34,445 bases of DNA from Chloroflexota bacterium (GCA_023485685.1 JAMCZK010000051.1:1-34445), one strand, 5' to 3'; positions 8,244 to 17,311 are shown, numbered from the stretch's first letter. The notes: generated by a model not told the origin, from the sequence alone. Program-made: numbers and translations.

Positions 8244-8249
8244 ATTATA
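8244..8249 (-). promoter_or_regulatory. Perfect -10 box close to the GNAT start
   Basis: TATAAT on the minus strand, followed by CATCCCG and then the ATG at 8236. The spacing leaves no room for a ribosome-binding site, again pointing to a leaderless transcript. No convincing -35 box is visible. Confidence 0.45.
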
Positions 8250-8338
8250 CTTGACTGCACCCGAGGGACTTTATTTATTATTTTTCCGCAGGAATGGAGA
8301 GAAAAAATGCTTTACTGAATGTTCGCGAAGATTCTAAA

Positions 8339-9016
8339 TTAACCCAGCAGTTCAGTTATGCTTTCAGCCAGAGCCCGCAATTTTTCCATAGAAATTCCCC
8401 TGAGTCGTTGAGCGAGATCTAAATAAGGACGATTTTCGGGATCGGCAATAAATTCTCTGAGGCTACGTGGCAGTTCTTCGAATTTCTCCACAGCTTGCTG
8501 GCTGGTGATCCATTCACCCACCGGCCCACTGTTGTCGGCGAATTGCTCCACCTGGTAACCCAGAGTGTTGGCTAACTGTTCCAACTCGGGGAGCGGAACT
8601 GGCGTTTCCCCGCTTTCGTACCGGCGAATTCGGCTGGTGGAAATCCCTGTGCGATCGGCCAAGTCTTTTTGGCTTAAGTTCTTTTCTGTGCGCGCCTGAC
8701 GCAGCATGGCGGCAATGGAGCGCTGGCGCAGCGCTAGCAAATTTTCAGTCTCCAGGCGTTCAGTGGGATGAGGTTCCTGAGAAACTACTTGCTCGCTCCA
8801 AAAATGATTGATGGGCATCCCTAAATAGAAAGCCAGCAACTCCAACTCGGGCAGGGAGGGCGAATTGGAACCGCGCTCGATGGACCTGATCGTTCCGCTG
8901 GAGAGGCCAATCACGTCGCCCAGTTCCTTCATGGATTTCCCGGCAGCCAGACGCGCGTCGCGCAAGTGCAACCCGATAATCTTAGCGCGCAGTTGGACGG
9001 CTTTATCTTGTGTCAT
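8339..9016 (-). CDS. Tandem XRE/Cro-type helix-turn-helix regulator
   Basis: A 225-residue cytoplasmic protein with two XRE-type helix-turn-helix domains: residues about 14-72 (LRDARLAAGKSMKELGDVIG, then LSSGTIRSIERG) and about 100-160 (LRQARTEKNLSQKDLADRTG, then ISTSRIRRYESGE). An acidic helical C-terminus follows. Two copies in one chain suggest binding to two half-sites as a monomer, or a clamp-like mode. The start is ambiguous: an in-frame ATG at 9052 overlaps a TATAAT box (9051-9056), so the ATG at 9016 downstream of that promoter is preferred. It is a single gene between the response regulator and the GNAT gene. No ligand domain is seen. Confidence 0.83.
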   Translation of the reverse strand: MTQDKAVQLRAKIIGLHLRDARLAAGKSMKELGDVIGLSSGTIRSIERGSNSPSLPELELLAFYLGMPINHFWSEQVVSQEPHPTERLETENLLALRQRSIAAMLRQARTEKNLSQKDLADRTGISTSRIRRYESGETPVPLPELEQLANTLGYQVEQFADNSGPVGEWITSQQAVEKFEELPRSLREFIADPENRPYLDLAQRLRGISMEKLRALAESITELLG

Positions 9017-9100
9017 GGTTTTCTGGAAAATAAACCTGCCGCTTCCCAGCATTATAGTTCATCTGTCATTTCCCTCTCCAGATTCCCCGCCTTAGCTATT

Positions 9101-9113
9101 GAATAGCATATTC
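9101..9113. promoter_or_regulatory. Short palindrome upstream of the tandem-HTH gene
   Basis: GAATA-GCA-TATTC is a perfect 5-bp inverted repeat in the 149-base gap between the response regulator stop and the HTH gene. It sits about 45 bases upstream of the TATAAT at 9051-9056. It could be an operator for the neighbouring regulator, but only one copy is present, so this is weak. Confidence 0.25.
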
Positions 9114-9165
9114 TCACGTCAACTGACTGTATTGGTTAGCTTGGTGGCCAGGGAACCTCTGGCGA

Positions 9166-9849
9166 TCAGGGCATCACGTATCCCTCGCCGGACAACGTTA
9201 CGATGAGTTGCGGGTTCTTGGGGTTCTTCTCCAATTTCTGCCGCAAACGCGAAATGCTCACCCACAGGATCTCCTTTTCCTCCCCGTACTCGGGACCCCA
9301 CACGTTGCGCAGTAATTCTTCCGAGGTCAAGGTATTCCCTGCATTGCGGGCAAATTGCAACAACAGCCGGTATTCGGTGGCAGACAGCGAAACCAATTGC
9401 CCGGCTACGCTTACTTCGGCGCGGGCAAAGTCGATAGTCAGATCGCCCCGCGAGAAGCGGCTTTCGCCGAACTCGGGCGCGGCATGCTGGGCCCGACGCA
9501 ACACAGCCCGCACGCGCGCTAGCAGTTCGTTGGCAGAGAAGGGTTTGATGACGTAATCATCGGCGCCGAGGTTGAGGCCGCGCACCTTGTGCTCTTCGTC
9601 GCCTTTGGCCGTGAGCATAATGATAGGAACCGTGGAGAATTCCCGGATGCGCTCACAAACGGCGAAGCCATCCATCTCGGGCATCATCACATCCAGCAGG
9701 ATCAAATCAGGTTTTTCGCTGACAGTCAGGTCAATGGCTTGCTGACCATTTTTGGCCTTGATGACATCGAAACCTTCAGTTTGCAGGTTGGCTTCAACCA
9801 GTCGGACAAAACGGGGTTCATCATCTACGACGAGAATTCGTTCAGCCAT
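9166..9849 (-). CDS. OmpR/PhoB-family response regulator
   Basis: A 227-residue two-component response regulator. The N-terminal receiver domain has the acidic pair Asp9-Asp10 in ILVVDDEP, the phosphoacceptor Asp53 in LILLDVMMPEMDG, the switch Thr80 (MLTAKGD) and Lys102 (YVIKPFSANELL). The C-terminal winged helix shows LTIDFARAEVSVAG, LSATEYRLLLQFARNAG and VSISRLRQKLEKNP, followed by TLSGEGYVM. The ATG at 9849 has AAAGGAA upstream; the longer frame to 9939 runs into the kinase gene. It is the third gene of an operon with two histidine kinases and is presumably phosphorylated by one or both. The target genes are unknown. Confidence 0.94.
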   Translation of the reverse strand: MAERILVVDDEPRFVRLVEANLQTEGFDVIKAKNGQQAIDLTVSEKPDLILLDVMMPEMDGFAVCERIREFSTVPIIMLTAKGDEEHKVRGLNLGADDYVIKPFSANELLARVRAVLRRAQHAAPEFGESRFSRGDLTIDFARAEVSVAGQLVSLSATEYRLLLQFARNAGNTLTSEELLRNVWGPEYGEEKEILWVSISRLRQKLEKNPKNPQLIVTLSGEGYVMP

Positions 9850-9862
9850 GGGTTCCTTTCGA

Positions 9863-11092
9863 TCATGCGGGTTGGGGGACTGCATGTTTGGGCAACGTGA
9901 CGATGAATTCCGCTCCCTTGCCCCGCGCAGAACGGACACTAATTTTTCCGTGGTGGGCTTGCACGATTTGCTTGCAAATATACAGGCCCAAACCGCTGCC
10001 GCGGACTTTCTCTTTTGCTTCCGCTGTGCGGTAAAAACGCTTGAAGATGAATTTTTGGTCTTCGCTGGTTACGCCGGCCCCATTGTCTTTCACGATTAGC
10101 TCGACGCTCGGCCCCTTGTCGTTCAGTGAAATTTGCAATGGAGATTCTGGCGCATATTTGGCCGCATTGCTTACCAGATTCTCGATAACTTGACTGAGCC
10201 GTTTGGGATCTGCTTCGATTATGAAGTCGCTCTCACGCGGTGTCCACTGGATATCCATCTCTGGATAGCGGATCCGCAGCCGCTCGATATTTTCTCCAAC
10301 CAATGTCGATAAATCGACGGTTTTCAGCTCAATGTCCAGAGTGCCCGATTGCAATCGCGACGAATCCAGCAGGTTATCTACCAGTTCGGTAAGGCGGTCT
10401 GTTTCCTCGTTGATGATGGAAAGAAATTCCTTCTGCGTTTCCGGGTTCCATTGGGTGTCTTCGCGCAATAACGTGGTCGAGTAGCCTTTGATAAAGCCAA
10501 GAGGCGTCTTCAGTTCATGGGAGACGGTTGCGATGAAATCGGATTGTAGTTGTACCAGGCGCCGCTCCGCTTCCAGGTTGGCTACGCGCTCCACCAAACG
10601 TTTATGTTCTAGCACCTGGGTAACGTGCAGCGCGATAAATTCCGCCAGAAGGATTTGATCGTCGGTAAATGGTGGGCCGCCAAAACGCACGAAGACCAGA
10701 GCGCCAATGTTCTTGCCGCCCAGCAACAATGGCAGGCCGAGGAAGAATCGTTGCTCGAGCCGGTCTTGGTTGGCCTTGATCTCCGGATGATGTAAAAAGT
10801 TCCCTCCGGTAGTGAATGCTTCTTTGGCTGCGACCTCGCCCCAGGCCGAATCGGCTTCCGAGGATCGGCCGCGACCTATCGCCCTGGCGAAGGCTGGTTC
10901 CAAGGCCCCGGATTGCTCGTTAACTAGATAGAGAACGGCGTTATCGAAGATAAATACGGGCCGCGCCAACCGTACGATTTCCGCAAGCGCCGTGTCGAAG
11001 TCGAGTGTCACAGCTACGGCGCGGCTGATGGAATACACCGCTGCCAATTCGTTCGGTCGCAGGTTGCCGGTTCCGCCGGGTCGTTTGGTCAC
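9863..11092 (-). CDS. GAF-domain sensor histidine kinase (cytoplasmic)
   Basis: A 409-residue kinase without membrane segments. Residues about 15-165 form a GAF-type sensor domain. A short coiled coil follows (LEHKRLVERVANLEAERRLV), then the HisKA block FIATVSHELKTPLGF with the phosphoacceptor His192. The catalytic ATPase domain has the N box ENLVSNAAKYAP (304-315), G1 DNGAGV (336-341) and G2 GSGLGLYICK (365-374). It begins at a GTG that overlaps the preceding kinase stop by four bases (GTGA), so the two kinases are translationally coupled. The signal is probably a cytoplasmic small molecule or redox state, but no haem or flavin ligand motif is evident. Confidence 0.92.
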   Translation of the reverse strand: MTKRPGGTGNLRPNELAAVYSISRAVAVTLDFDTALAEIVRLARPVFIFDNAVLYLVNEQSGALEPAFARAIGRGRSSEADSAWGEVAAKEAFTTGGNFLHHPEIKANQDRLEQRFFLGLPLLLGGKNIGALVFVRFGGPPFTDDQILLAEFIALHVTQVLEHKRLVERVANLEAERRLVQLQSDFIATVSHELKTPLGFIKGYSTTLLREDTQWNPETQKEFLSIINEETDRLTELVDNLLDSSRLQSGTLDIELKTVDLSTLVGENIERLRIRYPEMDIQWTPRESDFIIEADPKRLSQVIENLVSNAAKYAPESPLQISLNDKGPSVELIVKDNGAGVTSEDQKFIFKRFYRTAEAKEKVRGSGLGLYICKQIVQAHHGKISVRSARGKGAEFIVTLPKHAVPQPA

Positions 11093-12105
11093 AGTTTCCC
11101 TTGGGAGATGGGCAGGCTAAAGGAGAATCGGCTGCCTTGGCCCGCGTGGGTCTCGATTTGCAACTTGGAGCCGTGGGCTTCGACGATGCGCTTTACTAGT
11201 GTAAGTCCGATACCGGCGCCGCCCGCTTTACGCGTCGATGAGCTATCCAATTGATGGAAAGGCTCGAAGATTTCGTCGATCTTCTCACTGGGAATGCCGA
11301 TGCCCGTGTCAGCTACTGCGATCTGGACGCGCCGCGCGTCCAATTCGGCTCTCAAGTGGGCGCGGCCGCCGGACTGGTTGAACTTGACTGCGTTGTCGAG
11401 CAGTTGCCCCAATACCCACTCGATTTTGTTGATGTCTGCCTGAATGGGAGGTAAATCGGGCGGCAGCGAGCTTGTTACCTGGATCCCGGCAGCCTGCGCC
11501 TTGCTTTGGACTTGTTTGATAACAATAGCGAATAATTCACCAAGATTGACCGGACCTGTCTCCAGATGCAGGCTCTCGGCGGTGTCGAAGGCCATGAATA
11601 ATAGATTATCGATGAGACTGTTCAGCCGCCGGTATGATTTTTCCAACACCGTCAACGCCTGGCGCTGCTCGTTACTGAGCGAGCCCAGGGCTTCCGCCAA
11701 GAGCAGATCGATGTATCCAACCATGTGGGCTAGGGGGGTGCGCAACTCATGGGATACGTTGGAGATGAAATCGTTCTTCAGGCGGTTAAGTTCGGTAAGC
11801 TTGTCTAGCGCCTCTTGCAACTCGGCAGTGCGCTCTTGCACGCGCTGCTCCAGGAATAGGTTGCTCTGGTGTAGGGCTTCCTGCAATTGAGAGATTTGTT
11901 GGGTAATGGCAGCGTCCAGCTTGCTGCGCCCGATGAGGCCCAGATCGATGAGGGCTTGCCCAAGCAGGATACGCTGCCCCTGTTCGCCGCGTTCTTTTTG
12001 ATACGCCAGAGCGCGTTTCAGGTCGGAAGGGGTCAATAAGCCCTGATCCACCAGGCTCTCACCCAGGCGCGGCACCAGCACTTCCGGGGCCAGGGGGCCG
12101 GTCAT
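11089..12105 (-). CDS. Histidine kinase with an MshEN/GspE-N-like N-terminal domain
   Basis: A soluble kinase, 338 residues from the ATG at 12105. In-frame GTG (12126) and TTG (12144) starts would lengthen it to 351 residues at most; none has a clear ribosome-binding site. The N-terminal part (LGESLVDQGLLTPSDLKRAL, then ILLGQALIDLGLIGRSKLDAAI) repeats the helical pattern of the GspE/PilB/MshE N-terminal domain, a fold that can bind cyclic di-GMP in some families. A coiled coil and the HisKA motif NVSHELRTPLAHM follow (His119 in this numbering), then an ATPase domain with QLLDNAVKFN, DTGIGIP and GAGIGLTLVK. It is first in the kinase-kinase-regulator operon, behind a good promoter at 12227-12254. 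Confidence 0.88.
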   Translation of the reverse strand: MTGPLAPEVLVPRLGESLVDQGLLTPSDLKRALAYQKERGEQGQRILLGQALIDLGLIGRSKLDAAITQQISQLQEALHQSNLFLEQRVQERTAELQEALDKLTELNRLKNDFISNVSHELRTPLAHMVGYIDLLLAEALGSLSNEQRQALTVLEKSYRRLNSLIDNLLFMAFDTAESLHLETGPVNLGELFAIVIKQVQSKAQAAGIQVTSSLPPDLPPIQADINKIEWVLGQLLDNAVKFNQSGGRAHLRAELDARRVQIAVADTGIGIPSEKIDEIFEPFHQLDSSSTRKAGGAGIGLTLVKRIVEAHGSKLQIETHAGQGSRFSFSLPISQGKL

Positions 12106-12226
12106 TCGTGGTCTTTGCAGGGTCACAGCATCACCGCTCGGCAAAACTCAGCGCTCTCTTCAGCTCCCGGGGTTACAAAATCGTTTAGTCGACGAAGAAT
12201 CTGCGCCCTGGGCTTTCTTTTAGGAA

Positions 12227-12254
12227 AGTATACATGAGGAGGTGGTCTGTTCAA
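12227..12254 (-). promoter_or_regulatory. Sigma70-type promoter of the kinase operon
   Basis: On the minus strand: TTGAAC (12254-12249), a 16-nt spacer, TATACT (12232-12227). It points to the two-kinase operon and leaves a leader of about 75-115 nt, depending on which start codon is used. Confidence 0.65.
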
Positions 12255-12320
12255 GCGGTACAAAATACCCAGCCGAAAATTTAGACGCTCTTCGAGGGAG
12301 AGCTTACCCCTGTGTAAAGG

Positions 12321-12326
12321 TATAAT
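12321..12326 (+). promoter_or_regulatory. Probable -10 box of gyrA
   Basis: TATAAT lies about 59 bases before the gyrA ATG. No good -35 box is seen at the normal spacing. GAAAGG, 5 nt before the ATG, serves as ribosome-binding site. Confidence 0.45.
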
Positions 12327-12385
12327 TGATGAGTCTTACAAAATTCTGACCAATTTCCTGCTATAGCGCCTTCTGAAAGGTATTT

Positions 12386-14881
12386 ATGCCAGGTGGTACT
12401 TCAATCCAGCCTGTAGATATTGGCGAGCAGATGCGCTCTGCGTATCTGGATTACGCCATGAGCGTGATCGTCGCTCGTGCTCTTCCCGACGCGCGCGACG
12501 GACTGAAGCCTGTACATCGTCGCATTTTGTATGCCATGCTCGATATGGGCATTCGCTCGACCTCGGCCTACAAAAAATCTGCCCGTATCGTCGGCGAGGT
12601 GCTCGGCAAATATCACCCCCACAGTGACGTAGCCGTCTACGATGCCACGGCACGCATGGCGCAGGACTTCTCCATGCGCTATCCGCTCATCGATGGACAG
12701 GGTAATTTTGGCTCCATTGGGGGGGACCCGCCCGCGGCCATGCGCTACACCGAGGCGCGCCTCAACCCCATGGCCGAAGAACTGCTTGCGGATATCGATA
12801 AAGATACGGTTGATTTTGGCGATAACTTCGACTCTTCGCTCAAAGAACCACTGGTACTTCCCAGTCGAGTACCTAACTTGTTGCTTAATGGTTCCTCCGG
12901 CATCGCTGTGGGCATGGCCACCAACATCCCACCGCACAACCTCCGGGAATTGGTGGGCGCCCTGCGTTACATGATTGATCATTGGGAAAAATCCGACAAT
13001 ATCACTACCGAAAATTTGCTTAAATTTGTAAAAGGTCCCGATTTTCCTACGGGCGGAATTATCGCCGGCCTGGACGGTATCCGCGATTTGTACAGCAAAG
13101 GCAAGGGCCAATTGCTGGTGCGGGCCAAGTCGCGCATCGAAGAGGGCCGCCGCGGCCGCATGCGGATTGTCATCAGTGAGATCCCTTACCAGCTAAATCT
13201 CACGAACCTTATCGAACGCATCGCGGACTTGGTCCGTGAAGGGCGCCTGGAAGGCATCGCCGACCTGCGTGATGAATCCGACCGCGAAGGCCTGAGCATC
13301 GTGGTGGAACTGAAAGCTGGCGCCGAGCCGCGTTTGGTGCTCAATCGTCTGTACAAATACACCCCTCTGCAAAGCACCTTCGCTGCGCAAATGCTTGCGC
13401 TGGTGGACGGCGAACCGCGCCTGCTTTCCCTTAAGCGTGCCTTGCAGATTTTCGTTGAACATCGCCAGTTGGTCATTACACGCCGTTCCAAGTTCGAACT
13501 TGAAAAGGCGAAAGCCCGCGGCCATATTCTGGAAGGCTTGCTGAAGGCGCTGGCGAACCTAGACGCGGTCATCGAGACCATTCGCAAATCACCGGATGCT
13601 GAAGTAGCCAAAGAGCGATTGATGTCTAAATTCAAGCTCTCGGACAAACAATCCCAGGCAATCCTCGATATGCAGTTGCGCCGGCTGGCGGCTCTGGAGC
13701 GCAAGAAAATTGAGGACGAGTACAAAGAAATCACTGAGCGTATCGCTTACTTGGACGATTTGCTCAAGCATCCCAAAAAGATCCTCACACTAATTAAAGA
13801 AGACCTGGGCGAAATGGAAAAAGCGTATGGGGACGAGCGCAAAACCACCATCGATGCCGAGGGCAAAGGAAAACAAGACCTCACCGAAGAGAGCCTGGTT
13901 GCCGATGAGGCCGTGCTGGTTAGCCTCACCCAACAGGGCTATGTGAAACGCATCGCCGCCAAGGCATTCAAGGCGCAGGTCCGGGGAGGAACGGGAGTTA
14001 AAGGTCATGCCACCAAAGATGAGGACGAGGTCCTAATCCTGGTGCCCGCCCGAACTCTGGATACCGTGCTCTTCTTCTCTGACCGCGGTAAGGTGTATTC
14101 TGAGAAGGCATACCGTATCCCAGATGCCGATCGCACCTCACGTGGTACGCCCATCATCAATATTCTTAGCGTCAGCTCAGGGGAGACGATAACTGCCGCC
14201 GTTCCAGTTCCCGATTTCAAAGCGGCGGAGTTCTGCATGATGGCCACGCGCAAAGGCAAGATCAAGCGCATGGCGCTTAATGAGTTCGAAGCCGTGCGGC
14301 CCTCCGGGCTGATTGCCATGAGTCTGGATAAAGGCGACGAACTTGCCTGGGTGCGCTTGGCTAGCGGCAAGGACCAAATCATCCTTGCCACCCAACAGGG
14401 CAAAGCTCTGCGCTTCCCCGTCTCCTCGGTGCGACCGATGGGTCGCCAGGCGGCCGGTGTGAAGGCTATTAGCATTAAGACCAACGACCAAGTAGCGGGC
14501 ATGGAAGTGGTGGAACCCGGCGGGGACTTACTTGTCGTCACTACCAAGGGTTATGGCAAGCGCACTCCGCTTAAACAATACGCGGCAAAAGGGCGCGGCA
14601 CCAGCGGTATGCTTACCATCGATGTAAAGGCGCTTGCCAGTGTAGGCCGGATCGCGGCTGTCCGTGTCGTGCAAAGCGCCGATGAAGTGACGATCATCTC
14701 GACAGGCGGCGTTGTGCTCCGTACGAAAGTCAAAGACATTAAGCAGGCGGGGCGCGCTACGCGTGGCGTACGTCTTATGAACGTCGCAGGGAGCGATAGC
14801 GTGGCGACTCTGGCTCGTATCGCCGCTGCAGACCTCAAACGCGTGGGTGCATCTCAGGAAAACGGCAAAGAAGAGAAGTAG
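12386..14881 (+). CDS. gyrA: DNA gyrase subunit A
   Basis: The 831-residue breakage-reunion subunit of type II topoisomerase, normal in length. The N-terminal block reads [31 protein letters not shown]-like at 18-49. The catalytic Tyr121 is in [12 protein letters not shown]. The tower and coiled-coil regions follow, then a C-terminal beta-pinwheel with repeated blade motifs. The GyrA box appears in the degenerate form QVRGGTG, which supports GyrA over ParC, though not decisively. The quinolone-pocket segment reads [10 protein letters not shown]: relative to E. coli GyrA, Gly81 is Ser80 and Ser83 is Val82, while Asp87 is kept. gyrB is not in the window. The gene ends at a strong hairpin terminator. 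Confidence 0.95.
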   Translation: MPGGTSIQPVDIGEQMRSAYLDYAMSVIVARALPDARDGLKPVHRRILYAMLDMGIRSTSAYKKSARIVGEVLGKYHPHSDVAVYDATARMAQDFSMRYPLIDGQGNFGSIGGDPPAAMRYTEARLNPMAEELLADIDKDTVDFGDNFDSSLKEPLVLPSRVPNLLLNGSSGIAVGMATNIPPHNLRELVGALRYMIDHWEKSDNITTENLLKFVKGPDFPTGGIIAGLDGIRDLYSKGKGQLLVRAKSRIEEGRRGRMRIVISEIPYQLNLTNLIERIADLVREGRLEGIADLRDESDREGLSIVVELKAGAEPRLVLNRLYKYTPLQSTFAAQMLALVDGEPRLLSLKRALQIFVEHRQLVITRRSKFELEKAKARGHILEGLLKALANLDAVIETIRKSPDAEVAKERLMSKFKLSDKQSQAILDMQLRRLAALERKKIEDEYKEITERIAYLDDLLKHPKKILTLIKEDLGEMEKAYGDERKTTIDAEGKGKQDLTEESLVADEAVLVSLTQQGYVKRIAAKAFKAQVRGGTGVKGHATKDEDEVLILVPARTLDTVLFFSDRGKVYSEKAYRIPDADRTSRGTPIINILSVSSGETITAAVPVPDFKAAEFCMMATRKGKIKRMALNEFEAVRPSGLIAMSLDKGDELAWVRLASGKDQIILATQQGKALRFPVSSVRPMGRQAAGVKAISIKTNDQVAGMEVVEPGGDLLVVTTKGYGKRTPLKQYAAKGRGTSGMLTIDVKALASVGRIAAVRVVQSADEVTIISTGGVVLRTKVKDIKQAGRATRGVRLMNVAGSDSVATLARIAAADLKRVGASQENGKEEK

Positions 14882-14895
14882 AAAACTCTACGAAC

Positions 14896-14927
14896 AAAAA
14901 TGGGCGACCATCGGTCGCCCATTTTTT
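14896..14927. terminator. Rho-independent terminator after gyrA
   Basis: A stem of ATGGGCGACC and GGTCGCCCAT with a 3-nt loop, preceded by A's and followed by six T's. The symmetric A/T flanks mean it can also end the minus-strand birA/small membrane protein unit. Confidence 0.93.
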
Positions 14928-14941
14928 ATTGGTGTGATTTT

Positions 14942-15163
14942 TCAACTAATCGGAATCGCGATGATGCCTGTGACCAGCAAGAAAAACGCCCCGATGATTA
15001 TCACCATTAGAAAGAACATCAACGAAACAATGAAACGTTGAAAAGGAGTCATGCCCAGGAATCCCGTTTCGGGTTCTGGAGTTAATTCCGTGGTGGTAGT
15101 TTGCTCTATCTCGTCGAGGAAACTACTGGTTTCGTCTTCTTCCCTGAGAAAATCGTCGAGCAT
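14942..15163 (-). CDS. Small single-pass membrane protein of unknown function
   Basis: A 73-residue protein with an acidic, Thr/Glu-rich N-terminal half (residues 1-36) and one C-terminal hydrophobic helix (about 45-70, MFFLMVIIIGAFFLLVTGII). It is tail-anchored in layout. The ATG has GGAG 6 nt upstream and follows birA by 26 bases on the same strand, so it is probably co-transcribed. I do not recognise a family and propose no function. Confidence 0.65.
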   Translation of the reverse strand: MLDDFLREEDETSSFLDEIEQTTTTELTPEPETGFLGMTPFQRFIVSLMFFLMVIIIGAFFLLVTGIIAIPIS

Positions 15164-15189
15164 CTTTCTCCTATGCCAGGTAGTTTAGC

Positions 15190-15990
15190 TTATTTCAAAG
15201 GCCTGTCAACCAACGAGCGGATTTGGATTTCGCCCATGTGGAAGGTCTGCACTTCAGCAGACGGAAGGCGTATTTGTAACTGTCCGTCGGCACTTAGTCC
15301 GTGGATTTCACCTTCTACGATCGATTTTTCGCCGATCCCCAGCCGTACGCGCTCTCCTTTGAAAGCCAGACGCTGTTCCCAGGCCTGTACGAAGGTGGGC
15401 TCGCTCAGCCTATCTTTCCAGGCGATCAGGCTATCCAAAATGCTCCTTAAAAGCAGTGCGGAGTTGACTTTCTTTCCTAATACATTCTCCAGGCAGGTTG
15501 CCGGGAAATTCAGCTCTTTTGCTGGAGGCGCTGAGTTGGGTGCAACATTGATGCCAATGCCCAGGATCAGAGCCTGCAATTGCTCTCCTGCCCAACTAGA
15601 CTCGGCCAGTACCCCGGAAACTTTTCGACCCTCGAGTAAGACATCATTTGGCCATTTGATCTTTGGCGATAGTTGATACAAGGTCTCAAGCGCTTTGCAT
15701 ACCGCTAATGCTCCCAGGCCCGAAACCAATCCCAACAAATTAGGCTCAAACAACTGTGCCGGGGCGAGCAATAAACTGAAGGCCAACGCCGATCCTGATG
15801 GGGTAAGCCAACGCCGGCCGGCTCGCCCGCGCCCGCTGGTCTGCTCATCCGCATAGGCCAGGCAGAGCCCTTGTAAGCCCTCTCGTGCCCAAGTGGCGAC
15901 CACGTCATTTGTAGACGCTACGCTTGAAAAATATGCACTCTTTGCTAAGGGCAGTCCTCTAACAGCCTCACGAAATTCGGCTTCCAGCAT
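15190..15990 (-). CDS. birA: Biotin--[acetyl-CoA-carboxylase] ligase
   Basis: Activates biotin to biotinyl-AMP and transfers it to a lysine of a biotin carrier protein. The 266-residue product covers only the catalytic and C-terminal domains. It shows SVASTNDVV, the biotinyl-AMP loop [26 protein letters not shown] with the key Lys, KVSGVLAE and LGIGINV. The SH3-like C-terminal domain runs from about 215. The N-terminal DNA-binding HTH of bifunctional BirA is absent, so this one should not repress biotin genes directly. The ATG at 15990 has no ribosome-binding site but has TACAAT 6 nt upstream, suggesting leaderless translation. Confidence 0.93.
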   Translation of the reverse strand: MLEAEFREAVRGLPLAKSAYFSSVASTNDVVATWAREGLQGLCLAYADEQTSGRGRAGRRWLTPSGSALAFSLLLAPAQLFEPNLLGLVSGLGALAVCKALETLYQLSPKIKWPNDVLLEGRKVSGVLAESSWAGEQLQALILGIGINVAPNSAPPAKELNFPATCLENVLGKKVNSALLLRSILDSLIAWKDRLSEPTFVQAWEQRLAFKGERVRLGIGEKSIVEGEIHGLSADGQLQIRLPSAEVQTFHMGEIQIRSLVDRPLK

Positions 15991-15996
15991 ATTCGC

Positions 15997-16002
15997 ATTG
16001 TA
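15997..16002 (-). promoter_or_regulatory. -10-like box close to the birA start
   Basis: TACAAT on the minus strand, 6 nt before the birA ATG. This is the same spacing as at the GNAT, ComEA-like and 18782 genes. Confidence 0.35.
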
Positions 16003-16059
16003 CTAGGGGCTGGTTTTACCAGCCCCGTATTGCGAGCGAGGCAATCTTTTCGTTTTTTC

Positions 16060-16088
16060 TGGACGAACCCCATCACGCATGGTATACT
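16060..16088 (+). promoter_or_regulatory. Promoter of the rpsB-tsf operon
   Basis: TGGACG, a 17-nt spacer, then TATACT. This gives a start near 16095 and a leader of about 180 nt before rpsB, unusually long for the region. Confidence 0.6.
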
Positions 16089-16184
16089 TTTTTTGCGCTC
16101 GCGTTCGCGGGCGCGTTGTCTGCAAGCGAAAGGTACGAGGCGCAAATTTACGCCGTGCACCTTGGAGCAGACATCAATCTCACA

Positions 16185-16248
16185 CGCTTCCCGACCCGGC
16201 AGGGCGTGCCAACCAGCAGGTTGGTGCCTGCCAGGAATGACGGAAGCG
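16185..16248 (+). promoter_or_regulatory. Structured element in the rpsB leader
   Basis: The outer arms CGCTTCC (16185-16191) and GGAAGCG (16242-16248) pair. Inside them GGCAGG pairs with CCTGCC, and CCAACC with GGTTGG, around an AGCA loop. The structure ends 12 nt before the AAAGGAG ribosome-binding site. It could be an S2 autoregulatory leader, but the sequence also resembles palindromic intergenic repeats, so the role is open. Confidence 0.45.
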
Positions 16249-16275
16249 GAGGCGAAACGCAAAGGAGTATTGCTT

Positions 16276-17307
16276 ATGGCCGCAGTTGATATGAAGGCCT
16301 TACTCGAGGCAGGGGTCCATTTTGGCCATCGCACCCAGAAATGGGATCCGCGTATGAGGCCGTACATCTTCACCGAACGCAACGGTATCCACATTATTGA
16401 TTTGCAGCAAACAGTCAAAGCCCTCGAGGAGGCCTACACCTTGGTTCGCGACCTGGTGGCGGGCGGCGGCACGCTTCTCTTTGTGGGCACAAAACGCCAG
16501 GCAGTCGAAACGATTGAAGCTGAAGCTCAACGTTGCGGGATGCCCTATGTGACAGTGCGCTGGTTGGGCGGCATGCTCACCAACTGGCAAACCATGCGCC
16601 AACGCATCAACGAGCTGGAGAATCTGGAGCGGGTCAGTGAGCAGCCCACCACCTCCGGGCTCACGAAGCGCGAATTGCTTTCCAACACGCGCATGATCGA
16701 AAAACTGGAAGACCGCTTTGGGGGTATTCGCGAACTGACTCGAGTGCCCGACATGCTCTTCGTGGTGGATGTGAATCGCGAAGAGACAGCTGTGCGCGAA
16801 GCGAATATTCTTAAGATCCCGGTCTTGGGTCTCGTGGATACTAATTGCGACCCAAGCGTGATTGACCATGTAATCCCATCCAACGACGATGCTATCCGTG
16901 CAATTAAGCTTATGGTTTCTTATATCGCCGATGCCGCGCTGGAAGGTGCCTCACTGCACCAAGATAAACAGGCCCAGGAAGAGCCGAAGAAAGCTGTCAA
17001 GACAACAGCCAGGCGCCGCAGCGGCGAAGCCGTGCCTGAAGAACTGACCGATGCGGATCTGCTCGGTCAGGCGACCCTGGCTAAAGTTGCGGAAGAGCAG
17101 GCCAAGGTGGAGGCTGAAGCAGTCGCCAAGGCTGCCAAGGAAGCCAAGAAAGCAGAGGGAATGCCGGCTGAAATTGGCGAAGCAAAAGCCCCGGCTAAAA
17201 AGGCGCCCGCAAAGAGACCGGCCAGGAAACCTGCAGCCCCTAAGGCCCGGAAACCGAAGATTAAATTCAGGAAGTCAGATCTCGAAGGCGCAGGCGAAGA
17301 TAAATAA
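16276..17307 (+). CDS. rpsB: 30S ribosomal protein S2 with a long C-terminal extension
   Basis: S2 binds the 30S head-body junction and helps place S1 and the mRNA. Residues 1-230 are the conserved protein: [54 protein letters not shown], and [12 protein letters not shown] with [14 protein letters not shown]. Residues 231-343 are an extra tail of about 110 residues. It has an Ala/Glu/Lys coiled-coil stretch, then a very basic Ala/Lys/Pro segment, and ends [13 protein letters not shown]. The ATG at 16276 is fixed by AAAGGAG about 8 nt upstream; the longer frame to 16030 runs through leader sequence and is rejected. tsf follows after 4 bases. Confidence 0.95.
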   Translation: MAAVDMKALLEAGVHFGHRTQKWDPRMRPYIFTERNGIHIIDLQQTVKALEEAYTLVRDLVAGGGTLLFVGTKRQAVETIEAEAQRCGMPYVTVRWLGGMLTNWQTMRQRINELENLERVSEQPTTSGLTKRELLSNTRMIEKLEDRFGGIRELTRVPDMLFVVDVNREETAVREANILKIPVLGLVDTNCDPSVIDHVIPSNDDAIRAIKLMVSYIADAALEGASLHQDKQAQEEPKKAVKTTARRRSGEAVPEELTDADLLGQATLAKVAEEQAKVEAEAVAKAAKEAKKAEGMPAEIGEAKAPAKKAPAKRPARKPAAPKARKPKIKFRKSDLEGAGEDK

Positions 17308-17311
17308 TAAA

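Noticed and set aside
12401-13111. 236-codon minus-strand open frame
   Set aside because: Antisense shadow of gyrA with no recognisable domain.
12386-14881. ParC (topoisomerase IV subunit A) instead of GyrA
   Set aside because: A degenerate GyrA box (QVRGGTG) and a full six-blade-length C-terminal domain favour GyrA, although a dual-function enzyme cannot be excluded.
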